From contig NZ_SRZC01000013.1 in assembly GCF_004792655.1 (NCBI RefSeq), positions 37,346 to 101,345 on the forward strand: DNA of 64,000 nucleotides, written 5' to 3'. The notes beneath the pieces were generated by a model. It did no database searches, was not told the origin of the DNA, and saw only the letters and a program-made list of their open reading frames with translations. The DNA is from Palleniella muris. GTDB taxonomy: Bacteria > Bacteroidota > Bacteroidia > Bacteroidales > Bacteroidaceae. Both the position numbers and the translations under genes were made by a program. Positions 9,215-18,874 of this stretch are shown here, piece after piece (the first letter of the stretch is position 1; each line of letters starts with the position of its first letter).

Positions 9215-10096
9215 ATGTACCAATTAATAGACGGAAAAGCAACAGCTGCAGCCATAAAGGCAGAGATAGCAGAAGAGGTCAAGGAAATCATGGCAACGGG
9301 CGGCAAGCAACCGCATCTTGCCGCAGTGCTCGTAGGGCATGACGGTGGCTCCGAGACTTATGTGAAAAACAAAGTTCTTGCATGCGAAGCCTGTGGCTTC
9401 AAGTCCACTCTGATTCGTTACGAGGACGACATCACAGAGGAAGAACTGCTTGATTGTGTTGACAAACTAAACAAGGACGAGGACGTTGACGGATTCATTG
9501 TACAGCTCCCACTCCCGAAACACATCAATGAACAGAAGATTATTGAAGCCATTGACTACAGGAAAGACGTGGACGGCTTCCACCCTATCAATGTCGGCCG
9601 TATGGCAATCGGACTCCCATGCTTCATTTCCGCCACACCACTTGGCATCATCACCCTGCTGAAACGCTACAACATTGAGACCAGCGGAAAGAAATGTGTT
9701 GTTCTCGGACGCTCTAACATTGTAGGAAAACCAATGGCACAGCTCATGATGCAGAAACAATACGGAGACTCCACAGTTACCGTATGCCATTCACATTCTG
9801 CAGACCTCAAGAAAGAATGCCGCGAAGCGGACATCATCATTGCAGCAATTGGCAGTCCAAACTTTGTCACAGCAGACATGGTAAAGGAAGGTGCTGTGAT
9901 TGTAGATGTCGGTACGACACGTGTGCCTGATGCAACACGCAAGTCAGGCTTCAAGCTGACCGGCGATGTAAAGTTCGATGAAGTTGCGGAGAAATGTTCA
10001 TTCATCACTCCTGTACCGGGCGGTGTCGGTCCTATGACAATCTGCTCACTGATGAAGAACACTCTCTCAGCCGGAAAGACAGAGTTCTACAAATAA
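9215..10096 (+). CDS. folD: Methylenetetrahydrofolate dehydrogenase/cyclohydrolase
   Basis: Bifunctional enzyme of one-carbon metabolism. It oxidises 5,10-methylene-THF and hydrolyses methenyl-THF to 10-formyl-THF. From the ATG at 9215 ([18 protein letters not shown]) the protein is 293 residues, the usual FolD length. An upstream in-frame ATG at 9167 lies inside the ffh terminator and is rejected. Visible hallmarks are the SETYVKNK active-site lysine region, [14 protein letters not shown], the Rossmann segment [15 protein letters not shown], and [16 protein letters not shown] near the end. Confidence 0.97.
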   Translation: MYQLIDGKATAAAIKAEIAEEVKEIMATGGKQPHLAAVLVGHDGGSETYVKNKVLACEACGFKSTLIRYEDDITEEELLDCVDKLNKDEDVDGFIVQLPLPKHINEQKIIEAIDYRKDVDGFHPINVGRMAIGLPCFISATPLGIITLLKRYNIETSGKKCVVLGRSNIVGKPMAQLMMQKQYGDSTVTVCHSHSADLKKECREADIIIAAIGSPNFVTADMVKEGAVIVDVGTTRVPDATRKSGFKLTGDVKFDEVAEKCSFITPVPGGVGPMTICSLMKNTLSAGKTEFYK

Positions 10097-10137
10097 ACAA
10101 TACATGATGAAATAGCATCTTGGAAAGTATTTTTTCA

Positions 10138-10182
10138 AGCGTAAGTTGTGCGAATCATAGTTTGCAGAACTTACGCTCTTTT
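10138..10182 (+). terminator. Terminator after folD
   Basis: Hairpin AGCGTAAGTT/AACTTACGCT with an inner TGCGAA/TTTGCA extension, followed by CTTTTC. Confidence 0.75.
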
Positions 10183-10272
10183 CATATATAGGCAAGCATG
10201 ATTACATGATGATTATCAAAAACTTACATTACCGCATTAAACTTAAGATAAAAATCATTTATCCAATACCTG

Positions 10273-10360
10273 CCAAAAGGTAACACTTTATGCGGTGAAA
10301 GGTTACCTTTAACATGACAAAACACAACCTTTGGCACTGTAAAACGTTACCTTTGACCAT
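10273..10360. repeat. 22-bp array B (4 units)
   Basis: Units start at 10273, 10295, 10317 and 10339, exactly 22 bp apart. The best unit is GTGAAAGGTTACCTTTAA. A fifth motif (GCGTTACACTTTT, about 10371) is 4-5 bases out of phase. The array lies between the folD terminator and the thrA promoter. Confidence 0.85.
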
Positions 10361-10499
10361 GACAGCATTTGCGTTACACTTTTACTATTGCCTTCTCTTG
10401 GTTTCCGTCATACCTTAGCGAATCAGTCATAATACTAAAAAAAGCAAACAAATTACATATTTAATAGGAGAAAAGCATCGTTTCTTGAGAAATTATTAG

Positions 10500-10691
10500 T
10501 ATATTTGCACTAAATTATCATTCATTGGGCAAAGGCCGGCTTTGCAGTTTGTCTTACGCAAGGGAATCCTCTTTTGTTTTGAGGTCTTGAACGAGGACGG
10601 TGCCGAATCAGCATTTGCCCGGATGTGTAACCGTCTCCGTCCCCTTACGTATCGGGGAATGCAGGCAGACCAAAAACATTAATAGAACGAA
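10500..10691 (+). promoter_or_regulatory. thrA promoter and structured leader
   Basis: TATATTTG (10500-10507) is a -7 element, so the thrA mRNA would carry a leader of about 175 bases. The leader can fold in competing ways. The hairpin GCAAAG/CTTTGC (10529-10545) competes with GGGCAAA (10527-10533) pairing to TTTGCCC (10614-10620). GTTTGTC (10547-10553) can close a domain with GGCAGAC (10664-10670), and CCCC/GGGG forms a small hairpin near 10640-10656. A 19-codon frame (10623-10682, MCNRLRPLTYRGMQADQKH) ends in TAATAG just before the thrA ribosome site. It has a single Thr codon, so classic Thr attenuation is not obvious. I recognise no known riboswitch class. Confidence 0.5.
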
Positions 10692-13127
10692 ATGAAAGTA
10701 TTGAAATTTGGCGGAACAAGTGTAGGTTCTGTTGAAAGTATTCTCAGCCTTAAGCAGATTGTCCTTAACGCTGCAGAAGAGCAACCGGTAGTTGTAGTTG
10801 TCAGTGCCCTTGGTGGTATAACCGACAAGCTTATTGCCACATCACGCCTTGCCGTTGAGGGCAAAGACGAGTGGAAACAGGAATTTGACGCAATGGTTGA
10901 CCGTCATCATAAGATGATTGACACCATAATCACTGATTCCAGAAACAGGGAAAAACTTTTTAACATTGTCGATGCACTGCTGGAACAGTTGCGCTCCATT
11001 TACTCCGGCGTCTACCTGATACATGACCTTTCGCCAAAGACTCAGGATGCCATTGTTGCCTACGGAGAAAGACTTTCGTCACAGATTGTGGCAACACTTA
11101 TCGAAGGGGCACATTGGTTTGATTCACGGGAGTTCATCAAGACTTCTTCCAAGAACGGGAAGCACATTCTTGATTCGGAATTGACAAACAAACTTGTCAA
11201 AAAAACATTTGCCGACCTTCCACGCATCTCTCTTGTACCGGGATTCATCTCCATGGACAAGGACAACGGTGAGACTACGAATCTCGGACGTGGCGGTTCG
11301 GACTACACAGCATCCATCATTGCTGCCGCACTCGGAGCAGAGATTCTTGAGATATGGACCGACGTTGACGGCTTCATGACCGCTGATCCGAGAGTCATAC
11401 CAGCAGCATACACCATCAACCAGCTATCTTTCATCGAAGCCATGGAGCTGTGTAATTTCGGTGCGAAAGTAATTTACCCTCCGACAATCTATCCGGTGTG
11501 TGTCAACAACATTCCTATCAGGGTGAAGAACACGTTCAACCCTCAACATCCCGGAACACTCATCAAGCAGAAGGTTGACGATGACAACAAGCCAATCAAA
11601 GGCATTTCGAGCATCAAAGGCACGACACTTATCACCGTGACCGGTCTCTCCATGGTCGGTGTCATAGGTGTCAACCGACGTATTTTCACAGCACTTGCCG
11701 AGCAAGGGATTTCCGTGTTCCTTGTTTCGCAAGCATCATCCGAGAACTCAACATCCATTGGTGTGCAGGACACCGATGCGGAACATGCCGTGACTGTGCT
11801 CAACAACGAGTTTGCCAAAGAGATTGAGACCGGAGCAATGTTCCCAATGTCAGCAGAAAGCGGTCTTGCCACAGTTGCCATTGTGGGCGAGAACATGAAG
11901 CACACTCCGGGCATTGCCGGCAAACTGTTCGGTGCATTGGGACGTTCGGGCATCTCTATCATCGCATGTGCGCAGGGTGCTTCAGAGACAAACATCTCGT
12001 TTGTCGTGCAGGAGAAATATCTCCGTAAGTCGCTCAATGTCATCCACGACTCCTTTTTTCTCTCGGAATACAAAGTCCTCAACATCTTTATCTGCGGTGT
12101 AGGAACCGTAGGCGGCAAACTCATAGAACAGATACGCGACCAGCAGGAAATACTGAAAAAGCACAGCCGCCTCAACCTCAATGTCGTAGGAATTGCCTCT
12201 TCAAAGAAAGCTATATTCTCGCGCGAGGGTATAGACTTGAACAAATATCGCGAGCAACTCGACCAGGCAGAGCCAAGCAATGCAAAGAAAATGCTTGAAG
12301 GCATACTGAAAATGAACATCTTCAACAGTGTTTTTGTCGATTGCACGGCATCTATTGAGGTGGCTAAACTCTATCAGGAGCTGCTTGAGCACAATGTCAG
12401 TGTCGTAGCTTGCAACAAGATTGCCGCCTCTTCCAAATACACTAATTACAAGCATCTTAAGGAAACGGCACTTGCTCATGGCGTGAAATTCCGCTTTGAG
12501 ACAAATGTCGGAGCAGGACTGCCTATCATCGGAACAATCAACGACCTTGTGCATTCCGGTGACCGCATACTTAGGATTGAAGCAGTGTTGTCCGGGACAC
12601 TGAATTTCATATTCAATGAACTTTCCGAGGAGGTGCCATTCTCGGAGACTGTACGTCTTGCGCACGAAAAAGGATATGCAGAACCGGATCCGCGCATAGA
12701 CCTTTCTGGTATGGATGTTGTCCGCAAACTTGTCATTCTCGCACGAGAAGCAGGCTACAAAGTGGAGCAGGACGATGTCGAGAAGCACCTTTTCGTTCCG
12801 GATGAATATTTTGAGGGCAGTTTGGAGACTTTCTGGAAGAGGCTTCCGGAACTCGACAAAGAGTTCGAGGCAGAGCGTAAAGTGATGGAAGAGAACAATA
12901 TGCGTTGGCGTTTTGTTGCAAAACTTGACAATGGCAAGACTAGCGTCTCATTACAGAAAGTTCCACAGGAGCATCCGTTCTACGAGCTTGCCGGTTCCAA
13001 CAACATTGTCCTTCTTACAACTGAACGCTACAAAGAATATCCTATGCTCATACAAGGCTACGGAGCCGGAGCATCTGTTACGGCAGCCGGAGTGTTTGCC
13101 AATGTGATGTCTATCGCCAATATATAA
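10692..13127 (+). CDS. thrA: Aspartate kinase / homoserine dehydrogenase
   Basis: Fused enzyme for the first and third steps from aspartate to threonine and methionine. Residues 1-295 are the kinase (MKVLKFGGTSVGS, later GRGGSDYTASI and EIWTDVDGFMTADPR). Residues about 310-460 are a pair of ACT regulatory domains (VTGLSMVGVIGVNRRIFTAL, GLATVAIVGENM). Residues about 465-811 are homoserine dehydrogenase, with the Rossmann motif GVGTVGGKL and the catalytic GAGLPIIGTINDLVHSGD...GTLNFIFNEL region. The length of 811 matches ThrA. It is the first gene of an operon with the mutase-like gene (26-base gap) and thrC. The ACT domains and the structured leader suggest control by threonine. Confidence 0.97.
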   Translation: MKVLKFGGTSVGSVESILSLKQIVLNAAEEQPVVVVVSALGGITDKLIATSRLAVEGKDEWKQEFDAMVDRHHKMIDTIITDSRNREKLFNIVDALLEQLRSIYSGVYLIHDLSPKTQDAIVAYGERLSSQIVATLIEGAHWFDSREFIKTSSKNGKHILDSELTNKLVKKTFADLPRISLVPGFISMDKDNGETTNLGRGGSDYTASIIAAALGAEILEIWTDVDGFMTADPRVIPAAYTINQLSFIEAMELCNFGAKVIYPPTIYPVCVNNIPIRVKNTFNPQHPGTLIKQKVDDDNKPIKGISSIKGTTLITVTGLSMVGVIGVNRRIFTALAEQGISVFLVSQASSENSTSIGVQDTDAEHAVTVLNNEFAKEIETGAMFPMSAESGLATVAIVGENMKHTPGIAGKLFGALGRSGISIIACAQGASETNISFVVQEKYLRKSLNVIHDSFFLSEYKVLNIFICGVGTVGGKLIEQIRDQQEILKKHSRLNLNVVGIASSKKAIFSREGIDLNKYREQLDQAEPSNAKKMLEGILKMNIFNSVFVDCTASIEVAKLYQELLEHNVSVVACNKIAASSKYTNYKHLKETALAHGVKFRFETNVGAGLPIIGTINDLVHSGDRILRIEAVLSGTLNFIFNELSEEVPFSETVRLAHEKGYAEPDPRIDLSGMDVVRKLVILAREAGYKVEQDDVEKHLFVPDEYFEGSLETFWKRLPELDKEFEAERKVMEENNMRWRFVAKLDNGKTSVSLQKVPQEHPFYELAGSNNIVLLTTERYKEYPMLIQGYGAGASVTAAGVFANVMSIANI

Positions 13128-13153
13128 TAATGTGAAATCAAAGCATCAATACA

Positions 13154-14392
13154 ATGAAATACATTATCATAATAGGCGACGGTATGGCAGATTGGCATAA
13201 CGAGGAACTTGGTGGCAAGACTCTGCTACAAGCTGCAAGCACTCCCTATATGGATTTGCTTGCAAGAAACGGACGCACAGGCATGCTGAAAACCATTCAG
13301 GATGGTTTTCATCCAGGTTCCGAAGTGGCAAATTCCTCCATACTCGGATATGACCAAAAAAAGGTGTACGAAGGGCGCGGACCGCTTGAAGCAGCATCTA
13401 TCGGCGTGGAACTCGCTCCTGACGACATGGCTATACGCTGTAATCTCATCTGCATTGAAGATGAGAAAATCAAGAACCATTCTTGCGGACATCTTGATAC
13501 GGAGGAAGGAAAAGTGCTTATGGAACACTTGCAAGAGCATCTTGGCAATGACAGAGTTCATTTCTATCCGGGTGTGCAGTATCGCCACCTCCTTGTCATT
13601 AAAGGTGGAAACAAACACATACAATGCACTCCGCCTCACGATGTTCCGGGACAAGCGTGGCGTCCATTGCTTGTCAAGGCCGGCGAAGATACTGATACCG
13701 ATAACGCGACAACACAACTGACACCGCAACAGACAGCTGAACTCATCAACAATTTGACAATCAGGTCACAAGAACTTCTTGCTAAACATCCGCTTAACAA
13801 GGAACGCATCGCACAGGGGAAAGACCCGGCAAACAGTATATGGGCATGGGCTGGCGGTTATCGTCCACACATGAAAACGCTCCCTGAGCAGTATCCACAA
13901 ATAAAGCACGGTTCGGTAATCACAGCTGTTGACCTTATCCGCGGTATCGGAACTCTTGCCGGGCTGAGATGTATAGACGTCGAAGGAGCAACCGGTTTGT
14001 ATGACACCAATTATGAAGGCAAGGCGGAAGCTGCAATAAAAGCATTACACGACGGAGATGATTTCGTCTATCTGCACGTGGAAGCAAGCGATGAAGCCGG
14101 ACATGACGGTAACCTCAATCTTAAAATCAAAACGATAGAAGACCTTGACTCCAGGATTATAGGTCCGATTTACGAGAATGTCAAGAATGAGGATGTTGCC
14201 ATTGCTGTACTGCCTGACCACCCTACCCCGGTTCGTCACCGCACACATACCGCAGACCCGGTGCCGTTCCTCATCTATGCACCGGGACTGACACCGGACT
14301 CTGTGCAGCAATACGATGAAGACTCCTGCAAAGAGGGCTCTTACGGAACTCTGGAGAAAGACGGTTTCATAAATGCTCTGATGAGCATCTGA
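13154..14392 (+). CDS. iPGM-like enzyme, probable homoserine kinase
   Basis: Member of the cofactor-independent phosphoglycerate mutase family of the archaeal/ApgM type (alkaline-phosphatase superfamily), 412 residues. Metal-binding landmarks are IIGDGMADW at the start and DHPTPVRHRTHTADPVPF near the end. The catalytic-serine segment is SEVANSSILGYD. By homology it would be annotated as a phosphoglycerate mutase. It sits between thrA and thrC, exactly where homoserine kinase (thrB) is expected, and no GHMP-type thrB is present. I recall that homologues in Bacteroides threonine operons have been proposed to phosphorylate homoserine. That role is inference from context here. Confidence 0.85.
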   Translation: MKYIIIIGDGMADWHNEELGGKTLLQAASTPYMDLLARNGRTGMLKTIQDGFHPGSEVANSSILGYDQKKVYEGRGPLEAASIGVELAPDDMAIRCNLICIEDEKIKNHSCGHLDTEEGKVLMEHLQEHLGNDRVHFYPGVQYRHLLVIKGGNKHIQCTPPHDVPGQAWRPLLVKAGEDTDTDNATTQLTPQQTAELINNLTIRSQELLAKHPLNKERIAQGKDPANSIWAWAGGYRPHMKTLPEQYPQIKHGSVITAVDLIRGIGTLAGLRCIDVEGATGLYDTNYEGKAEAAIKALHDGDDFVYLHVEASDEAGHDGNLNLKIKTIEDLDSRIIGPIYENVKNEDVAIAVLPDHPTPVRHRTHTADPVPFLIYAPGLTPDSVQQYDEDSCKEGSYGTLEKDGFINALMSI

Positions 14393-14423
14393 CAATTCCA
14401 ATCACTGTAAACAAAACATTATT

Positions 14424-15737
14424 ATGCTATATTATTCAACAAACGGAAAGGCTCCGTTAGCAACTCTTGAAAAGGCTGTCGTAAAAGGTCTTGCAGAAGA
14501 CAAAGGACTGTATATGCCTGAGCATATCAAGCCACTCCCGAAAGAGTTTTATGACAACATTGAGAAGCTGTCCTTCCGGGAGATAGCCTACAAAGTTGCC
14601 GATGCGTTCTTTGGAGACGACATTGATGCATCATCTCTGAAGGACATCGTATATGATACATTGCAATTTGACTGTCCTGTAAAAGAAATCACAGAGAATA
14701 TATACACTCTTGAACTTTTCCACGGTCCGACATTGGCGTTCAAGGATGTAGGTGCACGATTCATGGCACGCATTCTGCAATATTTCCTGAAGAAAGAGGG
14801 CAAACTTGATAAAGAACATCAGGTCAATGTCCTTGTTGCGACCTCCGGTGATACAGGTTCTGCCGTGGCAAACGGTTTTCTTGGTGTTGAAGGCATTCAT
14901 GTCTATGTGCTCTATCCAAAAGGAAAAGTCAGCCCTATTCAGGAATGCCAGTTCACCACTCTTGGCAAAAACATTACTGCAATAGAAATTGACGGAGTGT
15001 TTGATGACTGCCAAGCACTCGTGAAAGCTGCGTTCATGGATGAGGAACTGAATCGCCACATGAAACTGACATCTGCAAACTCTATTAATGTTGCGCGCTT
15101 CCTACCACAAGCGTTCTACTATTTCAATGCCTATGCCCGCATGAAAGAGAAAGGTCTTGCGGACAAATTGGTTGTCTGTGTTCCGTCAGGCAATTTCGGT
15201 AACATCTGCTCTGCACTCTTCGGCAAGCGGATGGGATTGCCGATAAAGCGTTTCATTGCAGCCAACAATGCCAACGATATTTTCTACAAATATCTGCAAA
15301 CCGGCGTCTATGAACCGAAATCCTCTGTCCAGACCATAGCTAATGCCATGGATGTCGGAGCACCTTCCAATTTCGCACGTATCATTGAGCTTTACAAAGG
15401 AGAACATCGGGATATTTGCGCAGATATTTCCGGTGCCACATACAGTGACGAGCTTATCCGTGAGACAATGAGACAATGCTATGCTACTACCGGATATATC
15501 CTTGACCCTCATGGCGCATGTGGTTATCGAGCTCTTGAGGAACAGCTGCTGGACGGTGAGACCGGAGTGTTCTGTGAAACGGCTCATCCGGCAAAATTCA
15601 AGGATACCGTTGACGGAATCCTTTCAACAGACATTGAGATACCGGCACGCCTTCAGGCATTTATGCACGGAAAGAAAGCGGTTGTACCTATGACCAAAGA
15701 ATTTACAGATTTCAAACAATTCCTTCTTAATCAATAA
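14424..15737 (+). CDS. thrC: Threonine synthase
   Basis: PLP enzyme that converts O-phosphohomoserine to threonine. The 437 residues show the PLP lysine motif HGPTLAFKDVGARFMAR, the phosphate-binding loop ATSGDTGSAVANGF and VVCVPSGNFGNICSALFGKRMG. The N terminus (MLYYSTNGKAPLATLEKAVVKGL) is typical of the bacterial long form. It lies 31 bases after the probable homoserine kinase, and the next gene starts 5 bases after its stop. The operon therefore continues into envelope genes. Confidence 0.97.
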   Translation: MLYYSTNGKAPLATLEKAVVKGLAEDKGLYMPEHIKPLPKEFYDNIEKLSFREIAYKVADAFFGDDIDASSLKDIVYDTLQFDCPVKEITENIYTLELFHGPTLAFKDVGARFMARILQYFLKKEGKLDKEHQVNVLVATSGDTGSAVANGFLGVEGIHVYVLYPKGKVSPIQECQFTTLGKNITAIEIDGVFDDCQALVKAAFMDEELNRHMKLTSANSINVARFLPQAFYYFNAYARMKEKGLADKLVVCVPSGNFGNICSALFGKRMGLPIKRFIAANNANDIFYKYLQTGVYEPKSSVQTIANAMDVGAPSNFARIIELYKGEHRDICADISGATYSDELIRETMRQCYATTGYILDPHGACGYRALEEQLLDGETGVFCETAHPAKFKDTVDGILSTDIEIPARLQAFMHGKKAVVPMTKEFTDFKQFLLNQ

Positions 15738-15742
15738 CAAAC

Positions 15743-16429
15743 ATGAAAAAACTTATCATCCTTGCCATTGCCAGCCTCCCTCTGAGCTCAATGGCACAAT
15801 CCGAATGGGAATTGCCGGAGGACACTCAAGTAGAGAACACTAAAAACTCTAAAAGAAAGAAACAGAAAGAGCAGAAAAATACTACAGCTATTTCTGCACA
15901 TAAGGAGACAAAACAAGCTATTTCTAAAATAGATCCAAAATATGCTGCAGGAAAAGTACCGGAAGTGAACGGTAAGGTGGAATGGGACAAGACTATAACT
16001 GTTCCCGGTGTTTCCGCTGACGAATTGTACGACCGCGCATTAAATGCCATACAATCTCTTACAAAAGACTCACTGCAATCCGACAGTCGTATAGCTGCAG
16101 TCAACAAGCGTGAACATATCATAGCCGCAAAGTTAGATGAGGAAATGGTATTCTCCTCCTCGTTCATATCAAAAGACTTTACCCAATTCCGATACACACT
16201 CATTGCGAATTGCAAGAACGGTGCTGTAGATATAAGACTTTGCCGTATTTCCTATGAATATAAAACAGACAAAAAAGAAATATACACTGCCGAGGAATGG
16301 ATTACAGACAGCAAGGCCATAAACAAGAAAGGTACAAGACTATACCCTCTGAGCGGAAAATTCCGCAGAAAAACCATTGACAGGGTTGAAGAAATCTTCA
16401 ATTATCTTTCACGAATAAGTAAACAATAA
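15743..16429 (+). CDS. DUF4468 periplasmic protein
   Basis: Secreted protein of 228 residues. The signal peptide MKKLIILAIASLPLSSMAQ is followed by a Lys/Asn-rich linker (about 30-70). A DUF4468 (TBP-like fold) domain covers about 80-225: VEWDKTITVPGVSADELYDRALNAI, VFSSSFISKDFTQFRYTLIANCKNGAVDIRLCRISYEY, and a C-terminal helix that would pack on the sheet. The domain is widespread in Bacteroidetes and its function is unknown. It starts 5 bases after thrC and so is read from the threonine operon. Confidence 0.8.
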   Translation: MKKLIILAIASLPLSSMAQSEWELPEDTQVENTKNSKRKKQKEQKNTTAISAHKETKQAISKIDPKYAAGKVPEVNGKVEWDKTITVPGVSADELYDRALNAIQSLTKDSLQSDSRIAAVNKREHIIAAKLDEEMVFSSSFISKDFTQFRYTLIANCKNGAVDIRLCRISYEYKTDKKEIYTAEEWITDSKAINKKGTRLYPLSGKFRRKTIDRVEEIFNYLSRISKQ

Positions 16430-16440
16430 CTAAGCAAAAA

Positions 16441-16656
16441 ATGGAAACACATAAAAGAAAAATTGACAACGAATATAATGGAGGCAAAAGCCGTGTTTTC
16501 GTCATACGGCAGATTCTGAACATTATTTTCATGATTGGTGCAGTAAGTGGTGGTCTGTTGTATTGGCTTCAACCAGAACCGACATTAGGAATTCTTGTCA
16601 TTATGACATCAATGTTCTTCAAAATGGCAGAATGTGTATTGAGATTCCGAAAATAG
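16441..16656 (+). CDS. Small two-helix membrane protein
   Basis: 71 residues with a basic N terminus (METHKRKIDNEYNGGKSR). Two hydrophobic segments (about 25-43 and 48-66) are separated by WLQPEPTL. I do not recognise a family. The 11-base gap after the DUF4468 gene and the sensible topology support it as a real gene in the same operon. Confidence 0.7.
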   Translation: METHKRKIDNEYNGGKSRVFVIRQILNIIFMIGAVSGGLLYWLQPEPTLGILVIMTSMFFKMAECVLRFRK

Positions 16657-16713
16657 AAAGAGGCATCCCAAACAACACGGCTCTACATGTATTATAACTC
16701 TATAATTCGATAA

Positions 16714-18873
16714 GTGGAAAGACTTTTAATAATATCACTCTTATTTTTCTGTGCAATCACAACCAACGCACAATTTGACGACACACTACTTTCTGATGAC
16801 GGAACTATGGTCGATGCAGACGGCAATATGACAAACGGACGCCGCGACTCTACTGCCCAACATAAGAAGATTCCTAAAGGACTCTATGTCTGGACAGTAG
16901 ATGCTTTGTCCGGAGACATGAGCCATGCCGAACCTGATACGACTTCCTATCTCCGCATGAACCATGTGTTCCCATCAGGAATATATGGAGAATATCAGAC
17001 CCTTGGCAATAACGGCTCCCCACGCATCAACAGGATTTTCATAGACAGAGATGATGATGACGATGAATTCATATTCACAAGCGGATGGTCGCAAATCATT
17101 GTCAAACCGCAGGACTTTCATTTCACAAACACTCTGTCGCCAATAACAAACTTTGAATACAACCAGTGCGGAAACAAGATGAACGGTGAGGACCACCTGA
17201 AAGCTTTGTTTGCCGTAAATGCTGGTAAGAAACTTGGAGTGGGATTCAAGTTTGACTACCTGTACGCAAGAGGATATTATCAGAATCAAAGCACCTCACA
17301 TTTTAACTACACTATGTGGGGCAGCTATCTTGGCGACAGATACCAAGCGCACCTGCTGATGTCCACAAACCACCAGAAACAAGCAGAGAACGGTGGCATA
17401 CTGGATGATAATTACATAAAACATCCGGAAATGTTCACGGACAACTTCAGTGAGAACGAGATTCCCACAGTACTCAGCAACAACTGGAACAGGCACGACA
17501 ATCAGCACGTATTCTTCACACACCGCTACAGTTTGGGCTTCACACGCCGTGTTCCAATGACTGAGCAGGAAATTGAAGCAAAAAAGTTTGCCATTGCCGC
17601 TGCAAAGGAAAAGGCAGAGAAAGAAAAGGAGGAGAAGGAGGAAGCCGGCAACGGGGAAATCATCGAGGAAAAGCCACAACAGGAGAAAGAGGACTTCACC
17701 AAGGAAGAATACGTTCCTGTTACAAGTTTCTTCCATACAGCACAGTTTGATAATTACCGCAGAACATATCTTGCATATAGCTCACCGGAGAATTATTACA
17801 AGGATGACTTCTACAACTTGGAGACAGACTCCATCAACGACAGATATAAACATTCCTATCTACGCAACACTTTTGGTGTCTCTCTTCTCGAAGGATTCAA
17901 CAAATATGCGAAAGCCGGACTCAAGGTGTTCGCTGCCAGTGAATTGTACCACTATTCCAACCCAATATCACCCCACGAGTTCAAAAGATGGAATGAGCAC
18001 AACTTCAGTGTGGGCGGACAACTCTCAAGGCATCAGGGCAAGACTTTCAACTTTGATGTCATCGGTGAAGTGTGCGTTGCCGGAGACGATGCCGGACAAT
18101 TTGAGATAGAAGGTAAGGCGGAAGTCAATTTCCCTTTGCTCGGAGATACAGTTACCTTGGAGGCAAAAGGCGGATTCAGTCTTAATGACCCAAGCGAATA
18201 TTTTGAGACTTTCACATCACGCCATTTCCAATGGGATGAGAACCTTGACAACGCGACACGCACTCACATTGAAGGAAACTTCTCACTCCAGCGTACGAAA
18301 ACGCGCTTCCGGTTCGCTGTCGACAACATCACAAACTACACCTACCTCGGAACATCATACGAATTGGGAGAAAACAACGCGCACATCGCCACAACAGCAG
18401 CACCGCATCAGGTATCGAGCGTGCAGGTCATCACAGCGCAACTGTGGCAGAACCTGAAGTTTGGCATCCTGCATTTTGACAATGTGCTCACATTCCAGAA
18501 AAGCTCGGATGAGACAGTCCTTCCATTGCCGAAATTCAATGTCTACAGCACACTCTACCTCCGATTCAAGATTGCCCGCGTGCTTGCCACAGACTTCGGT
18601 GTCGACATGCGCTACTTCACAAACTACTACGCACCGGAATATGTACCGCAGTTGCAATCATTCGCAATTCAGGAGAACCCGGACTTACGCACCAAGGTCG
18701 GCAACTACCCTATCTGCAATGTCTATGCTAACTTCCAGCTGAAACAATGCCGCTTCTTCTTTATGATGAGCCATGTCAACTGCTCCGGCAAGGGTAACTA
18801 CTTCCTGACACCGCACAATCCTATCAACGGACGTGTGTTCCGCTTTGGACTCAACTGGACATTCAATAACTGA
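16714..18873 (+). CDS. Putative outer-membrane porin, GTG start
   Basis: 719-residue outer-membrane beta-barrel candidate of the Bacteroidetes Putative_porin family. A signal peptide (RLLIISLLFFCAITTNA, then QFDD) is followed by a long Tyr/Phe/Asn-rich region with alternating strand patterns, ending in FRFGLNWTFNN with aromatic residues near the C terminus. A Lys/Glu-rich insert (about 289-330) looks like an extracellular or periplasmic loop. The frame has no ATG before the signal peptide. The only start is GTG at 16714, directly after a TAA. That TAA ends an eight-codon frame starting ATG at 16687, so termination-reinitiation is possible. It is part of the thrA operon read-through unit, and the HD gene follows after one base. 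Confidence 0.8.
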   Translation: MERLLIISLLFFCAITTNAQFDDTLLSDDGTMVDADGNMTNGRRDSTAQHKKIPKGLYVWTVDALSGDMSHAEPDTTSYLRMNHVFPSGIYGEYQTLGNNGSPRINRIFIDRDDDDDEFIFTSGWSQIIVKPQDFHFTNTLSPITNFEYNQCGNKMNGEDHLKALFAVNAGKKLGVGFKFDYLYARGYYQNQSTSHFNYTMWGSYLGDRYQAHLLMSTNHQKQAENGGILDDNYIKHPEMFTDNFSENEIPTVLSNNWNRHDNQHVFFTHRYSLGFTRRVPMTEQEIEAKKFAIAAAKEKAEKEKEEKEEAGNGEIIEEKPQQEKEDFTKEEYVPVTSFFHTAQFDNYRRTYLAYSSPENYYKDDFYNLETDSINDRYKHSYLRNTFGVSLLEGFNKYAKAGLKVFAASELYHYSNPISPHEFKRWNEHNFSVGGQLSRHQGKTFNFDVIGEVCVAGDDAGQFEIEGKAEVNFPLLGDTVTLEAKGGFSLNDPSEYFETFTSRHFQWDENLDNATRTHIEGNFSLQRTKTRFRFAVDNITNYTYLGTSYELGENNAHIATTAAPHQVSSVQVITAQLWQNLKFGILHFDNVLTFQKSSDETVLPLPKFNVYSTLYLRFKIARVLATDFGVDMRYFTNYYAPEYVPQLQSFAIQENPDLRTKVGNYPICNVYANFQLKQCRFFFMMSHVNCSGKGNYFLTPHNPINGRVFRFGLNWTFNN

Positions 18874-18874
18874 C

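Noticed and set aside
10508..10691. Cobalamin or SAM riboswitch upstream of thrA
   Set aside because: A GGGAA-like stretch is present, but the conserved cobalamin box and SAM-I core bases are absent.
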